Assembly (NCBI RefSeq): GCF_004359215.1
Contig: NC_090624.1
Coordinates: forward strand, 2,968,487 to 2,985,296
Reading direction: 5' to 3'
Length of the DNA stretch: 16,810 nucleotides
Source of the DNA: Bremia lactucae
Taxonomy: Eukaryota > Oomycota > Peronosporomycetes > Peronosporales > Peronosporaceae
Position numbers and translations under genes: made by a program. The notes beneath the pieces are model-generated. The model searched no databases and was not told the DNA's origin. It worked only from the letters and a program-made list of their open reading frames with translations. Below, piece after piece: positions 9,300-16,810 of the stretch. Position 1 is the stretch's first letter. Each line of letters opens with the position of its first letter.

Positions 9300-10397
9300 T
9301 AAAAAAAAAGTTACTGTAATACACAGCCATTGCTGGCGGCACACCTCATGTTGTCATCCCCACCCATAATAATAAGCGTTTAAGTATCATATGAGTGCCA
9401 CGATGCACCAATAAGTGGTCATCGTGGACGTGAGAAGAACTATCTCACGATAAGTCGCGACTGTCTGTTCCCCGGAAGAATATTGGCAGTGTATATCCAT
9501 GGACTTCGTCTTCGGATCTCCCGACGACAAACACTAAAACAATGCTATTCTGGCTTTTATTGATCGTTTGAGCAATACAGTTCAACTTGCTGCAGTACCG
9601 GATTCGATCACAGCCAAAGACTGTGCTAATGTCTTTGTTGACACGATATTTCAACTCCATGGGTTACCTTGCGAACTGGTCTCAGATCGAAATCCTAGAT
9701 TTCCGGCGGAGTTTTTGCAAACTGTGTTCAAATCTCTTGGAACAGAGTTGAAAATTTCAACTTTTGATCATCCTAAACAGATGGTCAGACGGAGCGGCAT
9801 AGGCGTATCCCGAAGAGATACTTCGCGGATACATCAGCCCTTTCAATAGTTGGAGCAAGTTCTTGCCGATGGTTGAGTATGCCATCAACAATTGAGTGTA
9901 TGCTTCTACAAAGCACACACTATTTTTCGTGAATGGCTTACGCCACCCATGTACACTCAGCATCAAAAACAGTATCATTAATAAAAACGATTATACTCCC
10001 GACAGTGAAGAGATTTTCTGTGCGAGCCGGTCGCACAGAAAGCAAAAAATCAAATCGTGCAAGCAGATTATTTTCTGTTGGCTAGAGAAGCAGTGGTAAA
10101 TTTCGTACAGGATTCCATCGCTGATGCGGTGGACCGGCAGAAGCGAAACTTTGACAAAAATGGAGGAGGAAACCTTCTTTCATTTAACGTTGATGACTTA
10201 GTCCTACTGCCTACGGTAAAGTTTCCAAAGCACGTAGTGAAAAATGTAGGCAGTAATAAATTGCTGCCCGGATATATCGGCCCGTTTCAGGTACAGCATC
10301 GTCAAGGCAATGCATACACGATCGAGCCGCCTCATAGTATGCGTACGCATCCTACATTTTATTTCGGGCGTCTCCGCCCGTACCATCAGTACGAGGA
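9300..10397 (+). pseudogene. P1 integrase with GPY/F C-terminal domain
   Basis: The HHCC start is only partly left (YHMSATMHQ near 9390), and the cysteine pair with the CEACQRVKPSPSS block is deleted near 9468, where gttccccg joins gaagaatattggcag. The core is readable: SMDFVFGSPDD (first Asp 9502-9504), LHGLPCELVSDRNPRF (second Asp 9685-9687) and, after a frameshift, DGQTER (Glu 9792-9794). The frame at 10057-10476 has NVDDLVLLPTV and GYIGPFQVQHRQGNAYTIE then FYFGRLRPYHQYEDS. Element homology ends at YHQYEDS, about 10397; the remaining codons of that frame read through antisense gag. Confidence 0.88.
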
Positions 10398-10915
10398 TTC
10401 GGCACGTAGCGGCTCAAATGTTCGTTTGAGCAAAGTCTTAAAGACCTCATACGACCCAAAGAATATTGGGTCGTGAAGTTTGAGCCTTAAGGCCCAAGAT
10501 TTGGCTCGTCTGGCTTAGTTGGACATTCCAGATTTCACTTTCGTTGCATCAGCACTGATACGGCGAGCTTCTATGGCGTCGTCTATTTCGACGAATCATC
10601 TTAAAGGGGAGTCGCCTTCGACTGACTTAAACTTAGAGATCTCGATCTTTAAGGTTTCGGGTTGATGCGGAAGCGTAGGCTCATTAAAAGCGTTCGAATG
10701 CTGCTGTCTCAACAGTTTCAAATGATGGGCACACTGTTCTTTGAACACCTCCGCGTGTTGAGAGCCTCGCTGGTGAAGCAAGGCTACATGGCTACTTTTT
10801 TTCAGGCTCCGTCGAGTTCATGTTCTATGAATTCGGCTATGGCCGAGTGTCGTTCATGTGTGTTCAGAGCGAACAGCATGGCGCAACCGGCTGGCCCGCC
10901 TACGACCGAACTCGT
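10398..10915 (-). pseudogene. Gag N-terminal half of a third element (minus strand)
   Basis: On the minus strand this aligns with P2 gag at 12710-13155: HSAIAEFIEHELD against HSAIAKFIQHELD, LKIEISKF against LKIEISKY, WFVEIDDAIEARR against WFVELDDAIRARQ, and WALRLKLHDPIFFGS. The position of P2's gag ATG (in a SSTVGSD-like context) is ACG here at 10913-10915. Two in-frame stops follow in the first 50 codons. Gag forms the particle core. The match ends at FEPLRAE (10398), abutting P1's integrase tail. Gag and its PBS and LTR lie in consistent order, so this is the 5' end of an element. Confidence 0.85.
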
Positions 10916-11043
10916 GCGTTCGATCGCTCTCCATTCAAGGTCACTTAAAGGAGTGAACCTATCTCGCGTTGCGGGGATAGCTTTCTTAAGGGGGAGGCTG
11001 AAGGCTCCCTCCTTCTTATGAACGTGCTTATGCCGTTGAACGG

Positions 11044-11060
11044 ACTACGAAGTGATACCA
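11044..11060 (-). other. Primer-binding site of the third element
   Basis: On the minus strand this reads TGGTATCACTTCGTAGT, two bases (cc) after the LTR end GTGCCCCGTTTCA. It differs from the P1 and P2 site at two positions. Placement between an LTR end and gag supports the call. Confidence 0.75.
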
Positions 11061-11062
11061 GG

Positions 11063-11400
11063 TGAAACGGGGCACCCTTTGCTAGTACTAATAACACTAC
11101 CAGTTCTACTACGCTGCTTATAGTGAGAGCGGAGCGCCTCGTCTACGACGTATAGAGGAAGGTTCTAAGTAGCTAAAAGGTCTTAGCTACTAAAGATATA
11201 TTCTAAGGCTTAAGAATAGGAAAAAATTAAAGTTGTAATAATATAATAGAATCCTACGTAACGACTTTCTATCCAATACTGTCTTTATTGTATTAGAAAC
11301 AAATTATGTACGGCGTCTACTTGCGCACCGCACCATTGTGTCTTGTGACGATTGGCGGGGTTAATTAAAACTAAAATTAACCGATTAATACAACCGATGT
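11063..11400 (-). repeat. 5' LTR of the third element (type C; outer end uncertain)
   Basis: Minus-strand sequence running up to 11063 ends GGGTGCCCCGTTTCA, matching only the last bases of the type A LTR (GCAGTGCCCCGTTACA) before a matching primer site. The body is different from type A: it has a self-complementary stretch around agtagctaaaaggtcttagctac and is AT-rich further out. No clear TG start is visible, so the outer end at about 11400 is a guess. This supports an LTR with a distinct body and a shared 3' end. Confidence 0.55.
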
Positions 11401-11515
11401 CTTACTGCGTCCAAATTACCAATTTGGTAATAATAAAACTATCAAGTCAAATTATTAATAAAGATTATAATTTTGTACTTCTTTACTAGTTTTATCTAAA
11501 GAAATGACGTTTTTG
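11400..11515. other. AT-rich spacer
   Basis: I see no gene or domain here. It is AT-rich, with runs such as accaatttggtaataataaa. It may hold the outer part of either the type C or the type B LTR. Confidence 0.3.
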
Positions 11516-11841
11516 ATTGGTAAAAATAGGTACTTATATTTAATGCGATTATATATAAATTAGTCTAAGAACAACTTTTTACTTAGTAAGTGCGCATGAG
11601 GAGCCGAATTACCGCTCCCGTGACGACGCTTTAGTAAAGTACTTAGTGCGTTAGGTGAGGTCGCCAAGGCGCTCACCGAAACTACCTCACTGCACGCAAG
11701 AGAAGCCGGTCTAACCGCATCCTCGCTATGTTAGGGTGTGTGCCTAAGTAAAGCGTGGCCGCATTAAGACGTGCCCGCCTACAGAGGCAGTGCGAAGTGG
11801 ACTTGTACTGAAGCAGAACAAGTCGGCATTGCCCCGTTACA
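11516..11841 (+). repeat. LTR-like repeat, copy 2 (type B) with LTR 3' end
   Basis: 11516-11783 repeats 71-338. From 11784 to 11841 the sequence matches the last 58 bases of the type A LTR (ggcagtgcgaagtggacttg, then gtcggcattgccccgttaca, against 12510-12567). It therefore looks like an LTR whose body is of a different type but which shares the terminal 3' segment. The bases after it (ttgttggtctcgtgaaagtc) do not match the type A primer site; a TGG occurs four bases in, which could be a different primer site. Confidence 0.65.
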
Positions 11842-12129
11842 TTGTTGGTCTCGTGAAAGTCGATAATTCAAAATCTATCGAGCATATAATAATCGGTATA
11901 CAGTGCATGACACTAAAAAACAGAAACTTAAGTGGGAATCGCTAAGGCGTGGCCTGAGTACAAATAACACAGTAAAGAAGCCTTTAAGAACAAAGAGTAT
12001 TCCCTCCACAAGTCTCGGATTTTTATAATCTCAACATTTCATGAAGCAGTAGCATCGCGAAAGTCCTCTAAATTTTGGCATTTTGCCTAGTATGTAAAGA
12101 TGAACGACTCGTAGTATGTAAAGATGCAC
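11842..12129. other. Intergenic sequence with a 15-bp direct repeat
   Basis: No gene is recognisable. A 15-bp phrase, tagtatgtaaagatg, occurs at 12088-12102 and again at 12112-12126, three bases before the LTR of P2. The last five bases (tgcac) are the candidate target-site duplication for P2, but the other P2 end is missing. Confidence 0.5.
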
Positions 12130-12567
12130 TGTAACGGGGTGTATTGCTACATGAAATTAAGACTTAAAGGTTGTTAATTATTATATTATCGAAAAGGTAG
12201 ATAATATTTGAGGAATATTACTTTGTATGGCAATATTCTAAAAGCTTATTCGTTGGTAGATATAGACCATTATATTTACTTCTCCGCGGTCCAGTCAGCG
12301 CTGGACGCGCGCAAAGAGAAAGACAGATAAGACTTAATTACATGTGTTGTATTAGCTTATAATTAAGTTAATATTAAGTTGATACACAAGAAAAACTTAA
12401 ATTTTTTAGTACAGTTATTAGTTAACACTCTTTAACGCAAGTATATTAAAGAGAATTTTCCTCTGCACGTACTAGTGTACGTGAAATGACGTGAAGCACC
12501 ACTCGCACTAAGGCAGTGCGAAGTGGACTTGTACTGAAGCAGTACAAGTCGGCAGTGCCCCGTTACA
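12130..12567 (+). repeat. 5' LTR of P2 (type A, complete)
   Basis: TGTAACGGGG at 12130 to CCCCGTTACA at 12567, 438 bp. It matches 591-1028 in reverse orientation, and 5826-6120 over its second part. It is followed by cc and the primer site, and preceded by non-purine sequence, so it is a 5' LTR. The 10-bp inverted ends are perfect. An LTR of this kind carries the element's promoter and transcript end; I do not assign a TATA box. Confidence 0.93.
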
Positions 12568-12569
12568 CC

Positions 12570-12586
12570 TGGTAGCACTTTGTAGT
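12570..12586 (+). other. Primer-binding site of P2
   Basis: TGGTAGCACTTTGTAGT two bases after the LTR, identical to the P1 site. It would pair with the 3' end of the primer tRNA. Confidence 0.82.
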
Positions 12587-12709
12587 CCGTCCAAGGACCA
12601 CATTTCCATCATCTAACATGGACATATTAGATAATAATGGAAATACGCATCACGTTTCCCGTGATAGCTTCTGCTTCTAAGTGACATAATAAGGAGTGCG
12701 GCCGAACGA

Positions 12710-13155
12710 ATGAGTTCGACCGTAGGGAGCGATGCCATCTTGGCAATGCAATCCGGTTTGGACAGAGATCCCCTTCATTCAGCCATCGCCAAGTTTATAC
12801 AACATGAACTTGACGACATGAAGGAAAAGGTAGCCTTGTTTAATCAGCAAGGCTCTCAACAGGTAGACCTATTGAGGTTACAAAAGGTACAGACTCCTGT
12901 ACCTGGGATGACGCACACGCTTCGTCCGGATTCCTTAAAGATTGAGATCTCTAAGTATAGGGGAGACTCCCTCTTGAGATGGTTTGTCGAGTTGGACGAT
13001 GCCATAAGGGCACGTCAAATCGTCGACGAGCAAATGCAAGTCGAATTCGCTCAATCAAGTTTGGCAGGTCGTGCATAACCTTGGGCATTGGGCCTTTAGT
13101 TTCGCGACCCATATGTCTTGGGTCGCTACAGGCTTTTAAAGCCCGGCTCAAACAG
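12710..13155 (+). pseudogene. P2 gag, N-terminal half
   Basis: An ATG at 12710 (MSSTVGSDAILAMQSGLD) opens 122 codons: HSAIAKFIQHELDDMKEKVA suggests a helical or coiled matrix region, followed by LKIEISKYRGDSLLRWFVEL, the start of the gypsy gag (retrotrans_gag-like) domain, and QVEFAQSSLAGRA. TAA interrupts at 13076, but homology to gag continues in the same frame (WALGL, RDPYVLG) and then after a frameshift (SLQAFKARLKQ) to 13155. There the sequence switches to antisense RT. The continuation of gag is found at 14018 on the minus strand. Confidence 0.88.
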
Positions 13156-13378
13156 ATCTTGAGATTTGCATACAACTTATGCTTTCGCATAAGTGTAAGA
13201 ACCTGACGAACGTGAGTTTTATGAACTTCCACGTCCGTCTTTCCGTCCATAGCTCGGCTATGGACGAATACATCCTCGAAATAACTCGGTGCGAATTCTC
13301 GCACCGGTCTAAACAGATTCGTTACGCATCTGTTGAAAGTTGCAGGGGCGCTACTAAGCCCCTGAAGCGTCACTACTT
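13156..13378 (-). pseudogene. P2 reverse transcriptase palm fragment, inverted, YFED variant
   Basis: The minus-strand frame starts near 13378 with TLQGLSSAPATFNRCVTNLF, then the catalytic box YFED (13272-13283), then VFVHSRAMDGKTDVEVHKTH and LTLMRKHKLYANLK. YFDD has become YFED, so the first metal-binding Asp of the pair is Glu. The fingers and first half of the palm are missing. The frame reads on past 13156 as antisense of plus-strand gag, which is not meaningful. Confidence 0.88.
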
Positions 13379-14018
13379 CGGCGCTGTCTGTGCATTAGCA
13401 CAGCCGCCGGCAGCTGACCTCACAGTGCGATTAGTAATCACACTGTGATCTTGTCCAGTTGTATCAACGACCGTACCACAATTGAGGCCATCGCACTCAC
13501 TCTTAGTACCGCAGCCGTTGCCCTTTTTGGCATTCGGTCCATAATTACGTTCTGTACCGCTCGGTTCTGGGCGTGGGGCACCGCACTCATGAGCTTAGTG
13601 TCCAAACCTTTGACAGCGATTGCATTTCTGCAATCGCTTATTGTTCGAAATGCGAGGGTTCTCGCTTTCGACATATGAGAGGTCCATAGGCTCTGGACCT
13701 TTCAGTTCGTGTCGTCTTGGAGGACGATATGATGACGAACTAGCTTGAGCCTGTCTCAAGCTAAAGTCCTCCTGTTCCGCAACAGATATTGCTTCTTCGA
13801 GCGTTTCCAGTTCCAAGCGAAACAGGTGGGTCTTCACAGGATCATCCGTAAGACCTTGCATGAACACCTTAATCAACGTGTGTTCATGAACTGGGTTATT
13901 TGTTATACAACTCGCTAAGAGTTGTATGTGCTGGGTATATGCGTGAACATCACGCTTGCCTTGCTTGAGTTTCAGAAGCTCTGATCGAGCTCTGAACTCA
14001 GCCCTAGGTGGTTCAAAC
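13376..14018 (-). pseudogene. P2 gag C-terminal half with zinc knuckle, inverted
   Basis: Minus-strand frame from 14018: FEPPRAEFRARSELLKLKQG, then DVHAYTQHIQLL, VHEHTLIKVFMQGLTDDPVK and LETLEEAISVAEQEDFSLRQ, the end of the capsid-like domain. EPMDLSYVE precedes a CCHC zinc knuckle, CNRCQRFGH, whose next codon is a TAA (where Tyr is expected) before AHEC. The knuckle binds element RNA during packaging. Past it the frame stays open with a Cys- and Asn-rich tail (NAKKGNGCGTKSECDGLNCG) to near 13380, where it joins RT; protease has been deleted. Confidence 0.88.
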
Positions 14019-14023
14019 GAGGT

Positions 14024-14250
14024 ATATTCGCGGCAAGCGAAATACCACTTCTTGGGTGCATCGTCGGTAAATACGGCGTGCGCCCTGATCCCGAAAAGAT
14101 CAAGGCAATCACCGACTGGCCAGTTCCAGTCGATGCCAAGGGACTTAGAAAGTTCCTTGGTTTAGCGGCGTACTTGCACAAGTACTCAAGCAATTATGCC
14201 GAGATGACAGTTCATCTCGCTCGTCTCTATGAAAAAGACGAGAAATAGAA
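14024..14250 (+). pseudogene. P2 reverse transcriptase, palm end and thumb
   Basis: The plus strand resumes RT at IFAASEIPLLGCIV, continues GVRPDPEKIKAITDWPVPVD in a neighbouring frame, then LRKFLGLAAYLHKYSSNYAE to MTVHLARL. One or two small indels shift the frame near 14070. It directly follows the inverted block, and with the inverted RT fragment makes a contiguous second half of RT. Confidence 0.85.
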
Positions 14251-14254
14251 CGCT

Positions 14255-14700
14255 GACAATCAGCGTTCCTTTGAAGGTATAAAGCAAAGCTTGATGCAAT
14301 CGCCTTGATCGGCGTTGCTGATCAAGACAGACCATTCCATGTGGTATGTGACGTCAGCGATTCTGCGCGTTGAAGCAATACGATACAGACGGCGCAGAGC
14401 GCGTCGTCTGTTACCAATCGCGCCAGCTGCAACCAGCTGAACGCCATGACAATGAACTCCTTGCCATGAAATATGCATTGGCTGAATTTAGGGTCTACCT
14501 CCTCGGAGATAGATCGTTCATCGTATATATGGACTATGCGTCATTACGCACGGCTGTAAATAGCCCACACCTCTCGCAAAGAATGGCGAGGTGGCTATCC
14601 TTCTTCGCGGAGTATAATTTCTCCCTGGAATACAAACCAGGATGACTTGGTGTCGTCGCTGATGCGTTATCACCTCGACCCGATTTTGAGCCGGCTGCGC
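14255..14700 (+). pseudogene. P2 RNase H domain
   Basis: The opening DRPFHVVCD block lies near 14328-14352. The frame at 14370-14645 reads DTDGAERVVCYQSRQLQPAE, HDNELLAMKYALAEFRVYLL and then MDYASLRTAVNSPHLSQRMA, the TDHASLRTA motif with two substitutions. After YKPG a TGA at 14642 is followed by VVADALSPRPDFEPAA. It is the best preserved RNase H of this family in the window, but it lacks the His of the TDHAS motif. Confidence 0.88.
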
Positions 14701-15733
14701 ATTCCAACAGTGAAAATAATCCCATTGTTGCGACACTTACTACGAGTATTCCGTCATCAACCTTAGTTGATGACACAGAGAAAGCCTACACTGAAGATAA
14801 GGACCTTCTATGTTTGATAGATCATTTAATAAATCCATTGTTAAGATTTTCCGGCTTAATATTGATCTTCATCCGATCGATACACAACACGCAACGGCTT
14901 ACTGTACTACACAGCCGTTGCCGGCGACATTCCATGTATCGTCGTCCCAACATATAATGCTTTGCGCTTGCGCATTATGTATGAGTGTCACGATGCATCA
15001 ACAACTGGGCATCGTGGACGTGAGAGACTTACCTCACACTAAGTCGCGACTTTTACTGGCCCCGCCAGTATCAGCTCGTGCGCGAGTACATTCGTGCTTG
15101 CGAGGCATGTCAACGGGTGAAGCCTAGCCCTTCATCTTGTGCACCTCTCCGACCCCTACCACTTCCGGCAGAATGTTGGCAGTCCGTATCGATGGACTTC
15201 GTCATCGGATTTCTCGAATACGATCACAATAACAATGGAATCCTTGTTTTTGTAGACAGATGCAGCAAGATAGAACATTTTGTTGCAGTGTTAGAGTCCA
15301 TCACGGCTCCGGGTTGTGCCCGTGTCTTTATCGACACGGTGTTCAAACTCCACGGTCTACCCCGTGAATTAGTCTCGGATAGAGATCCACGGTTTACGGC
15401 GGCGTTTAGCAATCCGTGTTCCAATCTCTCGGAACACGGCTGACTATGTCAACTTCTGATCATCTAGAGACAGATGGTCAGATAGAACGCGTACATCGCG
15501 TCCTCGAAGAGATATTTCGAGGTTACATCCAATCGTATCCGAGTTTAGGCGAATTTTTGGTTGAATTCGCCATCAATAATTCGGTGCATGCGTCTACAAT
15601 GCATGCACCGTTCTTCGTAAATGGCTTGCGCCATCCACGCATACCCACCCAATTAGAGGGTAGTAGAAAACTACTACCCAAGTTCATTGGGCCTTTTCGT
15701 GTGCTGCATCGCAGAGCAATGCGTACACAATAG
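14700..15733 (+). pseudogene. P2 integrase
   Basis: 14700-14880 is the RNase H-integrase connector (STLVDDTEKAYTEDKDLL readable). YECHDASTTGHR near 14980 and CEACQ near 15100 form the HHCC zinc site. The frame at 15078-15443 has SMDFVIGF (first Asp 15195-15197) and LHGLPRELVSDRDPRF (second Asp 15378-15380). After a frameshift near 15410 the next frame has TDGQIERVHRVLEE (Glu 15485-15487) and FAINNSVHASTMHAPFFVNG. All three catalytic acids are present, but in two frames. At about 15660 the core is fused directly to SRKLLPKFIGPFRVLH, a deletion of the region before the GPY/F domain. Confidence 0.9.
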
Positions 15734-15866
15734 AATAGCCACGTACGTATTATCATTACGCGGTTTCTTTCGAGGACAGATCTGACCACCCTTTTCAAGA
15801 ATCCCCAAAAAATTCTTGTGTTTAGAACCAGTTCTCATGTTAAATCTGGAAATTCTCATGTCGGGC
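15734..15866 (+). pseudogene. P2 integrase C-terminal tail, truncated
   Basis: This matches the M1 region at about 2690-2865 in reverse orientation (cgcggtttctttcgaggac, then accagttctcatgtt). A TAG ends the frame soon after RAMRTQ. In M1 the same stretch leads to the linker and chromodomain; here similarity stops at about 15866 at catgtcggg, where M2 begins on the other strand. Confidence 0.75.
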
Positions 15867-16480
15867 TGCCTCCTTGCCTGTGATCGATGTCTTACATGGT
15901 GCTAAATGCACCATTTTGCTCAGTCTGTCTACAAAGACGACTAGCCCTGTCCGACCCTTAAGATCGGGTGGCATGCCAAACATGAAGTCCAGACTTACTG
16001 ACTTCCAACAGTTGATTGGAATCGGTAGCGGCTTCAGTGGCGCACTGCTGAACGGTGCAGGCTTAATGCGCTGACACTGTTCGCAAGAGCAAATATAGTT
16101 GGCCACCCATCTATATAGGTGTGGCCACTAAAATTCCTCTGACACTCGTAAGAATGTCTTCTCACGGCCCAGAAGCCAACTAGATGGAGCATCATGGTGC
16201 TCGTGAAGGATATCAGCTTGAGATCTGTGTCATGAGGCACATAGATTCTCAAGGGATCACAAGGTGACAGCTGATGCCATAACAGGCCATCGCTGTAGCT
16301 AAAGCGATTGAGCTTAGCTTTCAGGTGCGACGGAAGGGAAACCTTTCGTCCGCCGAAGTGATCCAACAGCAGGCGACAGTGGTCGTCCTGACTGTAGCTC
16401 TCTTTTATCTCAGAGGCCAATGAGCTCGTCACGTGGTATGCCTTCATGGCTGCCAACGTCGACGGCTGAAATTGTGCTTT
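15867..16480 (-). pseudogene. M2 integrase N-terminal part (second gypsy lineage)
   Basis: The zinc site is HEHHDAPSSWLLG with CEQCQ at about 16080. The minus-strand frame from 16106 reads QCQRIKPAPFSSAPLKPLPI then CWKSVSLDFMFGMPPDLKGR (first catalytic Asp at 15987-15989) and VVFVDRLSKMVHLAPCKTSI, ending TGKEAA at the junction. A frameshift lies near 16200, and a TAG at 16128-16130 replaces an expected Trp. Identity to M1/P1/P2 integrase is clearly partial (SLDFMFGMPPDL against SMDFVFGFLEYD), so it is a related but separate family. The rest of integrase is cut off by P2. Confidence 0.88.
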
Positions 16481-16810
16481 CGCACTAGACACACTTTCCT
16501 GGTGTCTTACCTCGAAGTCTGGTCTGCGCGATAAAGCGTCAGCGAAGACATTCGACTTACCCGGCTTATATTCAACTTTGAGATTTAATTTAGAGAAGAA
16601 AGTGAGCCATCTTGCCATTCTAGGCGAGAAGTGCGGTGAGTTTATTGCGGTCCGCAGTGATGCGTGATCCGTATAAACCACAAATGGTTCGGTGCCCAAT
16701 AGGTGCACACGAAACTTGACAAGAGCATACTTTATTGAAAGTAGCTCTTTGTCATGCACAGGGTAATTCAGTTCCGCGGCTTTTAATAGCCGGGACTGAT
16801 AAGAGATGAC
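16480..16810 (-). pseudogene. M2 RNase H domain, partial at the window edge
   Basis: The frame is open from the window end through AAELNYPVHDKELLSIKYAL, RVHLLGTEPFVVYTDHASLR, SPRMARWLTFFSKLNLKVEY and KSNVFADALSRRPDFEV. The TDHASL and ADALSRR motifs are intact, unlike those in the other copies, and the frame runs some 190 codons (to about 16210) without a stop. This suggests a younger copy. RT lies beyond the window. I type it as a pseudogene because the same polyprotein breaks in integrase. Confidence 0.88.

Larger units (their letters stand above)
5826..10397 (+). mobile_element. P1: truncated, decayed Ty3/gypsy retrotransposon
   Basis: In order on the plus strand: 3' part of a type A LTR, primer-binding site, gag zinc-knuckle remnant, protease, linker, RT, RNase H, integrase with its GPY/F domain. 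It lacks about 140 bp at the start of the 5' LTR, nearly all of gag, a block between the integrase zinc finger and core (near 9468), the chromodomain and the 3' LTR. It belongs to the same family as M1 and P2, judged by shared protein blocks and LTR. Both outer edges are abrupt joins to opposite-strand copies. Confidence 0.9.
13156..14020 (-). other. Inverted internal segment of P2 (gag C-terminal and RT fragment)
   Basis: Plus-strand gag ends FKARLKQ at 13155; the next gag residues (FEPPRAEFRARSELLKLKQG) begin at 14017 and run leftward on the minus strand. At the other end, minus-strand RT ends KLYANLK at 13158, and the next RT residues (IFAASEIPLLG) begin at 14024 on the plus strand. Both joins are therefore repaired on paper by turning this block around. 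The simplest reading is one inversion of about 865 bp within P2. The block also has an internal deletion (gag to RT near 13376), so it is shorter than the normal interval. Confidence 0.88.
12130..15866 (+). mobile_element. P2: 3'-truncated Ty3/gypsy retrotransposon with an internal inversion
   Basis: It begins with a complete 5' LTR and primer site, then gag, an inverted block carrying gag C-terminal and RT sequence, then on the plus strand RT thumb, RNase H and integrase. It ends at about 15866 in the integrase-chromodomain linker, against element M2 on the minus strand. Shared blocks with M1 and P1 place it in the same family. Besides the inversion, it has lost protease and the first half of RT, and a block between integrase core and GPY/F domain (near 15660). 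Confidence 0.9.

Noticed and set aside
10662..11021. 119-codon plus-strand frame
   Set aside because: It is the complement of the minus-strand gag and its leader; the gag match is specific.
11063..11841. A single 779-bp LTR running from TGAAACGGGG to CCCCGTTACA
   Set aside because: The ends look right, but the left end has a primer site and gag on the minus strand, while the right end carries the LTR 3' tail on the plus strand. Two separate LTR pieces fit better.
13438..13678. Plus-strand hydrophobic 77-codon frame that resembles a membrane protein
   Set aside because: It is the complement of the gag zinc-knuckle region on the minus strand; the hydrophobicity comes from reverse reading of Asn- and Lys-rich codons.
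1..16810. CRISPR array, bacterial operon, tRNA or rRNA genes
   Set aside because: I saw no regular repeat-spacer pattern, no ribosome-binding site and gene order, and no recognisable tRNA or rRNA sequence.

Overview
The window contains no intact host gene. It is a dense tangle of decayed LTR retrotransposons of the Ty3/gypsy type (Metaviridae), in both orientations, with truncations, internal deletions, an inversion and direct head-to-head junctions. The polyprotein motifs (Cys-type retroviral protease, YFDD-type reverse transcriptase, TDHASL and ADALSRR motifs of RNase H, a CEACQRVKPSPSS block and SMDF in integrase, and a C-terminal chromodomain) resemble chromodomain Ty3/gypsy elements of oomycetes. 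I therefore infer an oomycete genome, probably Peronosporales (Phytophthora or a downy mildew), from a gene-poor, repeat-rich region. The host call is an inference from element type only.

Layout, left to right. (1) 1-590: AT-rich flank holding a 268-base fragment (71-338) of an LTR-like sequence that returns at 11516-11783. (2) 591-5825: element M1 on the minus strand, with a complete 438-bp 3' LTR, a polypurine tract, a long 3' region with a decayed open frame on the opposite strand, a chromodomain, integrase, RNase H, RT and part of the protease-RT linker. Its gag, protease and 5' LTR are missing. (3) 5826-10397: element P1 on the plus strand, joined head to head with M1. It has a 5'-truncated LTR, primer-binding site, a scrap of gag with the zinc knuckle, protease, linker, RT, RNase H and integrase, and ends just after the integrase C-terminal domain. 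(4) 10398 to about 11400: the 5' end of a third element on the minus strand (gag N-terminal half, primer-binding site, an LTR of a different type). (5) 11516-11841: an LTR-like piece ending in the same 58-base 3' tail as the main LTR. (6) 12130-15866: element P2 on the plus strand, with a complete 438-bp 5' LTR, PBS, gag, an inverted block of about 865 bp, then RT, RNase H and integrase. (7) 15867-16810: element M2 on the minus strand, from a different, better preserved gypsy lineage, cut by P2 on one side and by the window edge on the other.

Every polyprotein frame in the M1/P1/P2 family carries stops and frameshifts. Two of three copies have a substituted YFDD box, so none of the copies seen here can be autonomous. 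The main points of interest are the ordered, readable rearrangements (inversion at 13156-14020, junctions at about 5826, 10398 and 15866), gag breakpoints recurring at one site, LTRs of different bodies sharing one 3' end, and a long decayed open frame on the strand opposite M1's 3' region.
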